The notes below the pieces were generated by a model. That model had not been told where the DNA came from. It ran no database searches and saw only the letters and a list, made by a program, of their open reading frames with translations. A program made the position numbers and the translations under genes. DNA of 53,811 nucleotides from Gammaproteobacteria bacterium (GTDB taxonomy: Bacteria; Pseudomonadota; Gammaproteobacteria; Ga0077536): contig SHZJ01000023.1 in NCBI GenBank assembly GCA_009692365.1, positions 1 to 53,811 of the forward strand, read 5' to 3'. Shown here one piece after another: positions 17,675-26,478 of the stretch (position 1 is the first letter of the stretch; the number at the start of each line of letters is the position of its first letter).

Positions 17675-19246
17675 ATGAGGTCGCGCAAACCACCGCCCAC
17701 CGTTAGTCCGCCGGCGCCTTCGGCCCTCGAGGGGTTTTTCAAGCGCGATGTACTGGCCGGGATCAGCGTCGCACTGGTGTTGATACCCCAATCGCTGGCC
17801 TACGCGGCGCTGGCCGGGCTGCCGCCGGTGTATGGGCTGTATGCCGCCGTGCTGCCACCCATCGCGGCGGCGTGTTTCGCCTCCTCACGCTATTTACAGA
17901 CTGGCCCGGTGGCCATTACGAGTCTGCTCACGCTGGCCGCACTCAGCCCCTTGGCCACCCCCGGCAGCGCCACTTATCTCGCGCTCGCACCCCTCTTGGC
18001 GTTGGTGGTGGGATGCTGCCGGCTGGCGATGGGGCTGGTGGGGGCGGGTTTGGTGGCCCATTTGCTCTCGCAGCCGGTGCTCATGAGTTTTACCAGCGCC
18101 GCCGCCGCGCTGATCATGGCATCCCAGTTCGCCGTGGTCGTGGGTTTGCCGGCCTCACCCGGCCAAGAAATTGCCCAACTGCCCAGCCTGCTCAGCCACC
18201 CGTCCGCGTGGTCGCCGCTGGCGCTGGGCCTCACCGCGCTCACGGTGGGGATCATTTCCTTGGGTCGCCGCGTCCACCCGCTGTTCCCCGGGGTGTTGGT
18301 GGCCGTGGTGCTAGGCATTTTGGGGCAGCATTGGGGCCATAGCGCGCTGGCCCTGGTGGGGCCGCTGCCCACGGCGCTGCCGCACGTCGGGCTGGCGCTG
18401 GATTTCACTTCGCTGCGCGCGCTGCTGCTGCCCGGCTTAGTGATTGCGGTGGTCGGCTTTGCCGAGCCCACGGCCATTGCGCGCACGCTGGCCACCCAAA
18501 CCCGCCAAGCTTGGAGCGCGGACCGCGAACTTATCAGCCAAGGGATGGCCAATGTGGCCGCGGCCTGCGCCGGGGCATTCCCCGTCGGTGGGTCTTTCTC
18601 GCGCACGATGGTCAATCGTCTGGCCGGCGGATTTAGCCGGTGGAGCGGGGCGGTGACGGGGCTAGCCGTGTTGCTGTTCCTGCCTTTTGCCGGGGTGCTC
18701 GCCGAACTGCCGCGCTGCGTGCTGGCGGGCATCGTCATCGCGGCCGTGCTAAATCTGTTTCAGCCGCGTGCCTTGTGGCGCATCGCGGTGGTATCTCGGG
18801 CGCAGGGGCTGGTGGCGTGGGGTACGTTTTTGCTGACCTTGGGCCTGGCGCCGCGGATTGATCAGGCGGTGGGCTTAGGCGTGGGTCTGGCGGTCGCGGT
18901 GCATCTGTGGCGCGAGCGGCGCATCACGCTGGGCGTGAGCTTTGATGCGACCCACGCAGAGCTCCGGCTAACCCCGGTTGGGGTGCTGTATTTTGGTTCG
19001 GCGAATGTGATCGAAGACGCGCTAGGGGCGGAGTTGGTCAAGAACCCGCAGGCGCGACGGGTGGTGTTCGATCTGCGGCGGGTGGGCCGGATCGACTATA
19101 CGGGGGTGCTAGTGCTGCTGCGCCTCGTCGAGGACGCCCAGTTGGCGGGTCTGGAGGTGCGAATCATTGCGGGTGAAGCCCCGCAGGGCGAGCGTCTCTT
19201 GCGCCGAGTGTTCGGCGCGCAGGCTAACGTTATCGTGCGCAATTAG
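17675..19246 (+). CDS. SulP-family anion transporter with STAS domain
   Basis: The 523-residue membrane protein begins its first helices with SVALVLIPQSLAYAALAGLPP, the SulP signature, at about residue 32. Ten or more hydrophobic segments follow, including AEPTAIARTLATQ and GAFPVGGSFSRTMVN. The last ~100 residues form a STAS domain (VVFDLRRVGRIDYTGVLVLL). In that domain threonine stands where many regulators have the phosphorylated serine. SulP proteins move sulfate, bicarbonate or other anions across the inner membrane. Divergence from a SoeA-like operon makes sulfate or sulfite the likely cargo, but this is inference. The gene converges on the MoaD-like gene 14 bases away. Confidence 0.9.
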   Translation: MRSRKPPPTVSPPAPSALEGFFKRDVLAGISVALVLIPQSLAYAALAGLPPVYGLYAAVLPPIAAACFASSRYLQTGPVAITSLLTLAALSPLATPGSATYLALAPLLALVVGCCRLAMGLVGAGLVAHLLSQPVLMSFTSAAAALIMASQFAVVVGLPASPGQEIAQLPSLLSHPSAWSPLALGLTALTVGIISLGRRVHPLFPGVLVAVVLGILGQHWGHSALALVGPLPTALPHVGLALDFTSLRALLLPGLVIAVVGFAEPTAIARTLATQTRQAWSADRELISQGMANVAAACAGAFPVGGSFSRTMVNRLAGGFSRWSGAVTGLAVLLFLPFAGVLAELPRCVLAGIVIAAVLNLFQPRALWRIAVVSRAQGLVAWGTFLLTLGLAPRIDQAVGLGVGLAVAVHLWRERRITLGVSFDATHAELRLTPVGVLYFGSANVIEDALGAELVKNPQARRVVFDLRRVGRIDYTGVLVLLRLVEDAQLAGLEVRIIAGEAPQGERLLRRVFGAQANVIVRN

Positions 19247-19260
19247 GTCGGCGTGCCGCC

Positions 19261-19542
19261 TCAGCCGCCGGCGATGCCGACCATGAAAAACACGGTCTCG
19301 CCCTCGTTGAGGTCGTCCTCCAGATAGACCCGCTGGCCTTTGGAGTTTAAGTACAGCGTGCCACGCGAATTGAGGGACTTGGAGTCCTCGTCCATCAATA
19401 GCGCGGTCATCAGCGGGCCATATTTACCGGTAATTTGCGCCGCCAACGCCGCCACCGTGCCCTGCTCGAGGTGGAAAAATTCTTTTTCCACGCCGGTGAT
19501 TTCACGGAAGCGACTTTGGTATTGGGCGTTGATGGTAATCAT
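19261..19542 (-). CDS. MoaD/ThiS-like protein with C-terminal Gly-Gly
   Basis: The 93-residue protein ends in FFMVGIAGG; the free diglycine tail and short ubiquitin-like length are those of MoaD/ThiS sulfur carriers. The segment LNSKGQRVYLEDDLNEGETV is the typical last strand before the tail. It starts two bases after the stop of the aldehyde oxidoreductase. MoaD-like proteins donate sulfur to the pterin of the molybdenum or tungsten cofactor after adenylation of the tail. Placement suggests a dedicated carrier for the neighbouring tungsten enzyme. It is longer than common MoaD (about 81 residues), with an N-terminal extension (ITINAQYQSRFREITG). Confidence 0.82.
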   Translation of the reverse strand: MITINAQYQSRFREITGVEKEFFHLEQGTVAALAAQITGKYGPLMTALLMDEDSKSLNSRGTLYLNSKGQRVYLEDDLNEGETVFFMVGIAGG

Positions 19543-19544
19543 GC

Positions 19545-21509
19545 TTAGCCCGGGGCCAGTGCCCCCTCTGCCGCCAATACTTCGGCCACGTCTTGCAAGC
19601 CCAACGAGGCTAAGCGGCTGGCGGTTTGCAGACCGGTTTTACGGTCCCAGCCCCGCCAGTCGTAGTACTCGTCCAGCACTGTTTCGAACATGTCCGAGGC
19701 GACCTTGCCGGGGTACATGCCTTCCGGACAAGGCTCGTGCATCCAGCGTTCGCACACGGTGTCGTGTTCGCGGCGCAGCCCGAGCCGTGAATTGAACGCT
19801 TTTTCCAGGTTGCAGATCCGTTCGCCGTCGCGCATGAGTTCTTCGGGCGTGCGGTCGATGCCGGTGATTTCGGCGAACGCGCGCCCGTAGTATTCCTCGG
19901 GCGTAAAGCCGCCGGGGTCGAGCATCCAATGGAACAGGCACACCCCGTAAGAATTCAGCAGCGCCACCTGATTCTCGACCACCGCGGTGCACGCCCCCTT
20001 GAGCAGCGGGGTGGTGAGGTCGGCGGCCTCTGGCCGCCCGAAGTATTTCATCGACAGGTCACGCCGCTGAAATTTCTCGACCAAGCCGATGCCTTTGAGG
20101 TGGTCCGCACCCCGCGAGGCCACCGCCATATTGTTCATCCACGTGGGGAAGGGGCGCATTTCTTCGGTGAAACTGGCCCCGCCCTTACCGTAAATGGCGT
20201 ATTTCATGAAGTTTTCGCCCTTGAACTCGGAGTAGCGCAGAGCACCCCAGTAAGGACCATCGTTGAAGAAATCGCCGAAGCGATTTTCGCGGTGCACGAT
20301 GTTGTGCATCAGCGCTTCGACGTCCTCCATGTTGCCCCACTCCAGGCTCTGGTCGCGGCCAAACAGTTCGCCCTTGTCGCGGGCGGAGAGCAGGCCACGT
20401 TGCTCGAGTTCCATCATGAAGCTGATGGAGCAGCTGAGGTCTTGGTTATCGATGGCGTAGTCGTTGGTCACCTTGCCCCAATGTGCTACCTCGGCCCAGT
20501 CGCGCAGGTCCAAGGCCCCCGCCGCGCTGCCGGTGGTGAGATATTCCGGCCGCCGGAAAGTCTCGCCCACATATTTTTTGGCTTTTTCGGATTCGGTGCC
20601 GTCGATTTTGTAACGGCCATCGCAGGCGATGTAGCAGTCTGCGGAGCAGACCTCGGAATACTTGTGGTATTTCTTGACCCAGTTGTCGGAGCGCACTTCC
20701 TCGCCCCGGAACATATTGCCCTGATTGTTCCGCCAGAAATGGCTGCCGATGTGTTGATACATTTCCACCGCGCCCAAAGTACCGCGGCGCTTGAAGCCAT
20801 AGATGGCTTCGTTCTGGTCGATTTTCTGGCGGAAATCCCGTGACCAAGCCAGCAGGCCGCGGGGGTTGTCCACCCGGATTCCGCCGCTGCCCTGCACCGC
20901 AATGGCTTTGAGGTTTTTGGAGCCCAGCACGCAGCCGCCGCCGCCACGGGCATGGATGCGCGAGGCGTCCGACACCACCGCTGCGATGCCGACCTGGTGC
21001 TCGCCCGCTTGGCCGATGGTGAGGGTGTGGGCGGCCGAGGGGTAGTCGCCGAGTTCCTGCCGGAGCGCCCCGTGCGCCTCCGCGGTGTTTTTGCCCCAGA
21101 GGTGCGCGGCGTCGCGGATTTCCACTTCGCCGTCACACAGGTAGAGATAGACCGGTCGGGGCGCTTTGCCGGTGATGGCGATGTAGTCGAAGCCGGCAAA
21201 ACGCACCATGTAGGGGAATTTGCCGCCGGCGGCGGAGTCCCCAAAAATGCCGTAACAGGGGCTTTTAAAAGTAATCCGGCCCTTGATGCCGCTGCCCGAA
21301 CCGGTGCCGGCGAGCGGCCCCACGCCAAAGACAAAAATGTTGTCCGGCCCGCGCGGGTCGCAGTTGATGTCGTGGGTCAGAAAATGTTCCCACATGATCC
21401 AGTTATTGATGCCGGACCCGCCGATCCAGCGTTCGAACATGGCGTGCGGTACGACCTCGACGCTGCATTCGCCGGTGGTGAGGTCCACGCGGAGCAATCG
21501 GCTTTCCAT
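19545..21509 (-). CDS. Aldehyde ferredoxin oxidoreductase-family tungsten enzyme
   Basis: The 654-residue protein is a full-length AOR-family member, opening LLRVDLTTGECSVE and IGGSGINNW, with ARGGGGCVLGSKNLKAIAVQ near residue 190. Cluster ligands appear as C288, C292 and C296 (CSADCYIAC) and C524 (NSYGVCLF). The first three have CxxxCxxxC spacing instead of the usual CxxCxxxC. AOR-family enzymes carry a tungsten bis-pterin and one [4Fe-4S] cluster, and oxidise aldehydes or reduce acids or aromatic CoA thioesters. AAGGA precedes the ATG. The gene lies between a ferredoxin subunit gene and a MoaD-like gene, forming one operon. Substrate is not evident; a BamB-like role is possible but unsupported. 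Confidence 0.9.
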   Translation of the reverse strand: MESRLLRVDLTTGECSVEVVPHAMFERWIGGSGINNWIMWEHFLTHDINCDPRGPDNIFVFGVGPLAGTGSGSGIKGRITFKSPCYGIFGDSAAGGKFPYMVRFAGFDYIAITGKAPRPVYLYLCDGEVEIRDAAHLWGKNTAEAHGALRQELGDYPSAAHTLTIGQAGEHQVGIAAVVSDASRIHARGGGGCVLGSKNLKAIAVQGSGGIRVDNPRGLLAWSRDFRQKIDQNEAIYGFKRRGTLGAVEMYQHIGSHFWRNNQGNMFRGEEVRSDNWVKKYHKYSEVCSADCYIACDGRYKIDGTESEKAKKYVGETFRRPEYLTTGSAAGALDLRDWAEVAHWGKVTNDYAIDNQDLSCSISFMMELEQRGLLSARDKGELFGRDQSLEWGNMEDVEALMHNIVHRENRFGDFFNDGPYWGALRYSEFKGENFMKYAIYGKGGASFTEEMRPFPTWMNNMAVASRGADHLKGIGLVEKFQRRDLSMKYFGRPEAADLTTPLLKGACTAVVENQVALLNSYGVCLFHWMLDPGGFTPEEYYGRAFAEITGIDRTPEELMRDGERICNLEKAFNSRLGLRREHDTVCERWMHEPCPEGMYPGKVASDMFETVLDEYYDWRGWDRKTGLQTASRLASLGLQDVAEVLAAEGALAPG

Positions 21510-21540
21510 GGGGATTCCTTTGTCGGTTAGGGTGCGTTGG

Positions 21541-22191
21541 TTAAGCGGCGCTGCTGACAGTGCCCGCTTTGAGCATCGCCTGCATCATGCCCACTTCATC
21601 GCGCGCCTCGGGTTTACCTTGCAGGACCTCGCGGTAGCCCGCGGTGTCGGTATGAAACAGCACCGGCGCGCGGACGTACTGCTTGCCGGCGTTCGACATT
21701 TCTGGACGGGTGGCGCAGGCCTCCACGCAGGCGGGCTCCCCCCCGCACAGGTCGCACTTGAGCAGTTCGCCGTCGGGCGCGACGAAGACGACGTCGAAGG
21801 GGCAGCCCGGCACGCATTCCATGCACTGGATGCATTTGTCCTGCGCGATGATGGCGACGTTGGTGGCCGGGTCGTAGTAAAACGCGTCGACCGGGCATAC
21901 CTCGGCGCACGGTGGGGGGTTACCGCAGTGGTGGCAGATGTCGGCCACGAAGGCAAAGGGGTGGACAATTTTGCGCCCAACCTGCGGGGAGTGGTCGACG
22001 TGCAGGCGGGCCAATAAGGGGTTCACCATGCCGTCGGGTGAGTGGACCAGCGAGCAGGCGACCTCGCAGATATTGCAATCCGTGCACTGGTTGGACAGCG
22101 CGTAGAGCTTTTGCTCGACGTCGGGGATTTCACTCCCGGCGGCGTACCAAATGGCGCCCGTGACCATTTCTATTTGCGGTGTGTGAGACAT
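21541..22191 (-). CDS. Polyferredoxin subunit for the AOR-family enzyme
   Basis: The 216-residue protein has four cysteine groups: CTDCNICEVAC near residue 36, CHHCGNPPPCAEVC near 87, CIQCMECVPGC near 118, and CDLCGGEPACVEAC near 145. This is enough for about four [4Fe-4S] clusters in a DmsB/HycB-like fold. There is no signal peptide or membrane segment. It is the first gene of the operon, 31 bases before the AOR-family gene, and probably takes electrons from that enzyme. The last ~55 residues carry no cysteine. The electron acceptor is unknown. Confidence 0.85.
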   Translation of the reverse strand: MSHTPQIEMVTGAIWYAAGSEIPDVEQKLYALSNQCTDCNICEVACSLVHSPDGMVNPLLARLHVDHSPQVGRKIVHPFAFVADICHHCGNPPPCAEVCPVDAFYYDPATNVAIIAQDKCIQCMECVPGCPFDVVFVAPDGELLKCDLCGGEPACVEACATRPEMSNAGKQYVRAPVLFHTDTAGYREVLQGKPEARDEVGMMQAMLKAGTVSSAA

Positions 22192-22285
22192 CTTGCCGGC
22201 GCTCCCCGATAGGTATGTCAGTCGTGTACGATGCGGGCCTTGCTACTGTCAAGCCTGTAACTAAAGGAGCCTGCGCGCAAGCCCT

Positions 22286-22537
22286 ATGAGTGCCGACAAC
22301 CCCTGGCTGATTTTGGAACATCCAACCCTCGGTGACCTGCCGGCGCGGCAGGTCCTGGCGTGCATTTTTGCGCTGACCGCAGAGGGCAAGATTCTGCATT
22401 TTCACCGCGAGCAAACCGTCGGCGGCACCGACCCACAGCGCTATCGCCTGAGCGATACCCCAGCCGACGAGGGCCGCGCACGCTGCTGCATCATTCCCCC
22501 GACGGTACTGGCGTTTCGCCCGCCCAAGACCCCATGA
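22286..22537 (+). CDS. Uncharacterised 83-residue protein coupled to a rhodanese-like gene
   Basis: The small soluble protein was not recognised. It has a mostly beta-like pattern (HPTLGDLPARQVLACIFALT) and two adjacent cysteines (RCC) near residue 66. AAAGGAG lies upstream of the ATG, and the stop overlaps the start of the rhodanese-like gene (ATGA), so the two are made together. It starts divergently 94 bases from the ferredoxin-AOR operon. No membrane segment or signal is visible. Confidence 0.65.
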   Translation: MSADNPWLILEHPTLGDLPARQVLACIFALTAEGKILHFHREQTVGGTDPQRYRLSDTPADEGRARCCIIPPTVLAFRPPKTP

Positions 22538-22983
22538 GCATCACCGAGTTGACGGCCGCGCAGGCGCACCGGCGCCTCTTGGACGAACCGACGCTCACCT
22601 ATGTGGATGTGCGCACGGTGGGCGAATTCGCGCAGGGTCGCCCGCTGTGTCAGGCCATCAACGTGCCGGTTGCGTTCAGTGTGCCGGTCACCGGCGCGTT
22701 TTTCCCCAATAAAGATTTTGCGACTATCGTGCAAACCATCCTGGGTGAGGTGCCGGCGGTCCTCGTGGGCGCGACCACCGATGGGCGGGCAAGCCAAGCG
22801 GCCGCAGCGCTGGTCGCCGCCGGCGTGCCCGGGGTGGCGGTGGTCGCCGGGGGCATGGATAGCTGGCGTACGGCGCTGTTACCCACCACCCGCGATAACC
22901 GCGTGGGCGTGAGCTATGTGTCGCTGCTCATGCGTGTGCGGCGCCCGGGCAAGCCCGACGCAGCGGTCAAAGCGGGTCACTGA
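22534..22983 (+). CDS. Rhodanese-like domain protein lacking the catalytic cysteine
   Basis: The 149-residue protein has the rhodanese fold markers TYVDVRTVGEFAQG (residues 22-35) and INVPVAFSV. The active-site loop, normally a C-x5-R loop, reads VGATTDGRASQAAAAL, so the sulfur-accepting cysteine is missing. The only cysteine lies in RPLCQAI. GGMDSW near residue 110 is the usual closing motif. It may bind rather than transfer sulfur, or serve a regulatory role. ATG 22534 overlaps the preceding stop and was chosen over longer upstream extensions that lie inside the preceding gene. Confidence 0.82.
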   Translation: MSITELTAAQAHRRLLDEPTLTYVDVRTVGEFAQGRPLCQAINVPVAFSVPVTGAFFPNKDFATIVQTILGEVPAVLVGATTDGRASQAAAALVAAGVPGVAVVAGGMDSWRTALLPTTRDNRVGVSYVSLLMRVRRPGKPDAAVKAGH

Positions 22984-23026
22984 GCGGCACGTTGGCGGTT
23001 TTTGACGCGCGCGAGAGGGGCTTGTT

Positions 23027-23046
23027 GCACCGGTTAGAACCAGTGC
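23027..23046. promoter_or_regulatory. Imperfect palindrome upstream of recQ
   Basis: The 20-base sequence GCACCGGTTAGAACCAGTGC pairs GCAC with GTGC and GGTT with AACC around a two-base centre. It lies 44 bases after the rhodanese-like stop and about 80 before the recQ start. It could be an operator or a weak hairpin; no T-run follows it. Confidence 0.3.
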
Positions 23047-23128
23047 GCGCGCGGCGGCTGCGCGGCGCCCGCCGGCCCGACCCGCGGCGTGCTGGCGCGT
23101 TAGCCCCAGCCGCGCGCGGCCACCCGCC

Positions 23129-24976
23129 ATGACGACCCCCGCGGCCATCCTGCGCGAGGTCTTTGGCTATTCAGAATTTCGCGGCACCCAGCGCGCCATC
23201 GTCGACCACATCTGTGCCGGCGGCGATGCGCTGGTGCTGATGCCCACGGGCGGGGGCAAAAGCCTGTGCTATCAGTTGCCGGCGATCGTGCGCCAGCGGC
23301 GCGGCCAGGGCGTGAGCGTGGTCGTCTCCCCACTCATCGCGCTGATGCACGACCAGGTGAGCGCTCTGGGGGAGTTAGGGGTGGCGGCCGCGTTTCTGAA
23401 TTCCACGCTGGACGCCGCGGCGGCGCGCGGGATCGAGCGCGAACTGCTGGCGGGCGACCTCACCCTGCTCTACGCCGCCCCGGAACGGATCCTGACGCCC
23501 CGCTTTCTCACCCTCCTGGACACCCTCTACGCCCGCGGCCAGTTGGCGCTGTTTGCGATCGACGAAGCCCACTGCGTGAGCCAGTGGGGGCACGATTTCC
23601 GCGAAGATTATCTGGGTCTGGGCGTGCTCCACGAGCGCTACGCCGGCGTCCCCCGGGTGGCGTTGACGGCCACCGCCGACCAGCACACCCGCCGCGACAT
23701 GCTGGCGCGGCTGCAACTGGAAAGCGCGCGCCTGTTCGTCACCAGCTTCGACCGTCCTAACATTCGTTACACCATCGTGGAGAAGCTCGACCCGCGGCGC
23801 CAGCTTTTGCGCTTCATTCGTAGCGACCATCCCGGCGAAGCCGGCATCGTGTACTGCCAGAGCCGGCGCAAGGTTGAAGAAACTGCCGCGTGGCTCGCAG
23901 AAGAAGGCCTCACCGCGCTGCCCTACCACGCGGGACTGGAGGCAGGCGTGCGGCGGCAGCACCAAGATCGCTTCCTGCGTGAGGAGGGAGTAGTGATGGT
24001 CGCAACCATTGCTTTTGGGATGGGTATCGATAAACCCGACGTGCGCTTCGTGGCGCATCTGGACCTGCCGCGCAACATCGAAAGTTACTATCAGGAAACG
24101 GGGCGCGCGGGGCGCGATGGTGCGCCGGCGGACGCTTGGATGAGCTATGGCCTGGCGGATGTGGTCAATCAGCGGCGCATGATCGACGAGAGCGAGGCGG
24201 GCGAGGAGTTCAAGGGGCTGCAGCGCACGAAGCTCGCCGCGCTCTTGGCGCTGGCCGAAGCCCACGCCTGCCGCCGCGTGCGCCTGTTGGATTATTTTGG
24301 GGAAGACAGCACGGCCTGCGGTAACTGCGACAACTGCCTCGTGCCGCCGGCGACTTGGGATGCGACCCAGGCCGCGCGCCAAGCACTGTCGGGGATTTAT
24401 CGCTTCCAGCAGCAGCGCGGCCAGCGTTTTGGCGCCGGCCATTTGATCGACGTCTTGCGCGGCAAACTGACCGACAAAGTCACCCAGTACGGCCATCAGC
24501 AGCTCTCTACTTTTAATGTCGGGGCCGACGTCAGCGAGGCGCAGTGGCGGCTGGTGCTGCGGCAGTTGGTGGCGTTGGGGCATATCCGGGCCGAGGGGGA
24601 GTTCAATACGCTGGGTTTGGGCGAGAGCGCCCGCGAGGTGTTGCGCGGTGAAGTCCCGGTGCGCTTGCGGGTGGCCGAAGTACGCACCGGGCGGCGCGGG
24701 GCTAGCCGGGCCAAAACCAAAACCTCAGACCCATCAGGCCACCCAGATAAAGCCCTCGACCGAGCCACTAACGCGCGCTTGGCGGCGCTCAAAGAGTGGC
24801 GCGCAGCGACCGCCCGCGGGCGTAATGTGCCGGCTTATGTGGTGTTTCACGACGCCACGCTGCTGGAAATGGCGCGCGCTGCGCCCACCACGCGGGCGGC
24901 GCTGGGGGCCATTACCGGCGTGGGCGTGAAGAAGCTGGAGGCCTACGGGGAAGAACTCTTGCAGGTCTTGGCGTGA
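23129..24976 (+). CDS. recQ: ATP-dependent DNA helicase RecQ
   Basis: The 615-residue protein is close to the usual RecQ length. It has the Walker A box [12 protein letters not shown] (about residue 38), the DEAH box [18 protein letters not shown], and helicase motif VI near [14 protein letters not shown]. The zinc-binding RecQ-C-terminal region includes CGNCDNC, and an HRDC domain ends the protein ([19 protein letters not shown] region). It unwinds DNA 3'-5' in recombination repair and stalled-fork rescue. Start ATG 23129 opens directly into the conserved RECQ N-terminus ([14 protein letters not shown]). It stands alone. Confidence 0.96.
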   Translation: MTTPAAILREVFGYSEFRGTQRAIVDHICAGGDALVLMPTGGGKSLCYQLPAIVRQRRGQGVSVVVSPLIALMHDQVSALGELGVAAAFLNSTLDAAAARGIERELLAGDLTLLYAAPERILTPRFLTLLDTLYARGQLALFAIDEAHCVSQWGHDFREDYLGLGVLHERYAGVPRVALTATADQHTRRDMLARLQLESARLFVTSFDRPNIRYTIVEKLDPRRQLLRFIRSDHPGEAGIVYCQSRRKVEETAAWLAEEGLTALPYHAGLEAGVRRQHQDRFLREEGVVMVATIAFGMGIDKPDVRFVAHLDLPRNIESYYQETGRAGRDGAPADAWMSYGLADVVNQRRMIDESEAGEEFKGLQRTKLAALLALAEAHACRRVRLLDYFGEDSTACGNCDNCLVPPATWDATQAARQALSGIYRFQQQRGQRFGAGHLIDVLRGKLTDKVTQYGHQQLSTFNVGADVSEAQWRLVLRQLVALGHIRAEGEFNTLGLGESAREVLRGEVPVRLRVAEVRTGRRGASRAKTKTSDPSGHPDKALDRATNARLAALKEWRAATARGRNVPAYVVFHDATLLEMARAAPTTRAALGAITGVGVKKLEAYGEELLQVLA

Positions 24977-25029
24977 CTGGGGCTAGGCCCGTTGGTAATC
25001 ACCCGCCCGGCGGCCCTGCGGTGTAGGCT

Positions 25030-25047
25030 GCAGGCTAGCCAGCCTGC
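25030..25047 (+). terminator. Stem-loop downstream of recQ
   Basis: Perfect seven-base arms GCAGGCT and AGCCTGC enclose the loop AGCC, 54 bases after the recQ stop. There is no T-run, so it may be a factor-dependent or partial terminator, or an RNA stabiliser. Confidence 0.35.
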
Positions 25048-25107
25048 CACGCGCGGGCAAGCACGCGGCGTAGCCGGCGTTGGTCACCATCACCACGAGG
25101 AAACCTC

Positions 25108-25449
25108 ATGACCACACTGCCGCCCTGTCCCCTGTGCAACTGCCCCCATACCTATACCGACGCCCAGCAATACGTCTGCCCAGAATGCGCCCACGAGTGG
25201 ACGGCGGCGGTGGGCGAGGTCGCCGACACCGCGACCCTCGTGATCCGCGACGCCTACGGCACGCCGCTCGCCGATGGTGACAGCGTGACGATGATCAAAG
25301 ACCTGAAGGTCAAGGGCGTGGCGGCCGTCCTTAAAGTGGGGACCCGGGTGAAGGGGATCCGCTTGGTGGCTGGGGACCACAACTTGTCGTGTCGAATCGA
25401 CGGCGTCGGCACGCTGCAGTTGAAATCCGAATTCGTGCGTAAGGCCTGA
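25108..25449 (+). CDS. phnA: PhnA/YjdM-family zinc-ribbon protein
   Basis: The 113-residue protein begins with a zinc ribbon made by CPLCNC (near residue 8) and CPECAHEW (near residue 24). The PhnA C-terminal domain follows (GDSVTMIKDLKVKG, GTRVKGIRLVAGDHNLSCRI). The length and layout are those of the PhnA/YjdM family. The name is historical; a phosphonate role is not established for this family. GAGGAAAC precedes the ATG. No phosphonate genes are nearby. Confidence 0.9.
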   Translation: MTTLPPCPLCNCPHTYTDAQQYVCPECAHEWTAAVGEVADTATLVIRDAYGTPLADGDSVTMIKDLKVKGVAAVLKVGTRVKGIRLVAGDHNLSCRIDGVGTLQLKSEFVRKA

Positions 25450-25490
25450 TCCCGCGTGCGCGCAACAGCCGTCCAAGGAGCAAGCATTAG

Positions 25491-26465
25491 GTGACGACCA
25501 TCGAGGGCCTGCGGCGGTTATCCCTGTGCGCCAATTTCAGCCCGGAGGCCCTGCTGGAACTCAGCGAGTTCTGCCAGCTGCGCCGCTTTGCTAGCGGCAC
25601 TTGGCTGCTGCGGCAGGGGGAGGTCGCGCAGGCAGCCTACGCCATCCTCAGCGGCCGGGTGGCCGTCTTGCGCAGCCTGCCGGGCGGTGGGGAACTCCCG
25701 CTCGCGGAAGTGGGGCCGGGCGGGCTGGTGGGGGAACTGGGCCTGCTCGCCGATCTGCACTGGATCTCGAGCACGCGCGCCCTGAGTGAGGTCGGCACCC
25801 TGGTCTTCGACCGCACAGTGCTGTTGGCGGGCTACCGGCTGGGTCGCCCCGTCGTGCGAGATTTACTGTGGGCCGTCCTGCAGGGGATCTGTGCCCAGTT
25901 GCGCAAGCTGACGGGCGAACTACAGCAGGTGCTCCCGCCGGCGGCCCCTTGGTCACCAGCGCCGCTGATGCCCGAGCCGGCGTTCGATTACGCGCGTTTT
26001 CTGCCCTTGCTGCCCAGCGCGCCGGCGTGGGGACCAGCCGGCTTGCAAACGCTGGCGGCACGGGGGGTGGCCCGAACCTACGCCGCGGGCGAGGTGGTGT
26101 TCGCGGCCACCAGTAGCGCCGCTGGGGTGGCGCTGGTGGTGCGCGGCGCGGTAGAAACCGTGGCGCTGGCGGGCGCGCCGACGGTGGCCCTGCAGGTGTT
26201 TGGCCCGGGCGCGCTGTGCGGGGTGCCCGCGGTGCTGGACCACGGCCAACAGGGGGTGGAGTTTCGCGCCCGCGAAGGCTCATTGTTGCTCGCCCTGGCG
26301 CAAAGCGAATTCGATAGCGCGTGGGTGGCTCGCGATGACTTTGCCGCCAGCCTCCACATGGCCGTGGCCGAACAGTTGGCCGACAGCGTGCTGCGGCTGG
26401 TGAACCGCTTGGCCCAGCAGGTCGGGCTGCAACGCGCGCAGGCCAATCTGGGACATGCCCACTAG
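25491..26465 (+). CDS. Protein with two cyclic-nucleotide-binding-like domains, no DNA-binding domain
   Basis: The 324-residue protein starts with GTG after CCAAGGAG. Residues 1-130 form a cNMP-binding domain (FASGTWLLRQGEVAQAAYAI, with VGELGLLAD as the phosphate-cassette position). The classical cassette arginine-alanine is replaced by DLHWISSTRA. A second, more divergent domain covers about residues 170-290 (YAAGEVVFAATSSAAG). No helix-turn-helix follows, unlike CRP-type regulators. It may be a signalling or structural receiver. The stop lies 13 bases from the convergent amidotransferase. Confidence 0.78.
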   Translation: MTTIEGLRRLSLCANFSPEALLELSEFCQLRRFASGTWLLRQGEVAQAAYAILSGRVAVLRSLPGGGELPLAEVGPGGLVGELGLLADLHWISSTRALSEVGTLVFDRTVLLAGYRLGRPVVRDLLWAVLQGICAQLRKLTGELQQVLPPAAPWSPAPLMPEPAFDYARFLPLLPSAPAWGPAGLQTLAARGVARTYAAGEVVFAATSSAAGVALVVRGAVETVALAGAPTVALQVFGPGALCGVPAVLDHGQQGVEFRAREGSLLLALAQSEFDSAWVARDDFAASLHMAVAEQLADSVLRLVNRLAQQVGLQRAQANLGHAH

Positions 26466-26478
26466 GGCGAGGGGGCGC

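Noticed and set aside
23375..24583. Long minus-strand frame of about 400 residues opposite recQ
   Set aside because: RecQ on the plus strand is certain from its motifs; the antisense frame has no recognisable domain.
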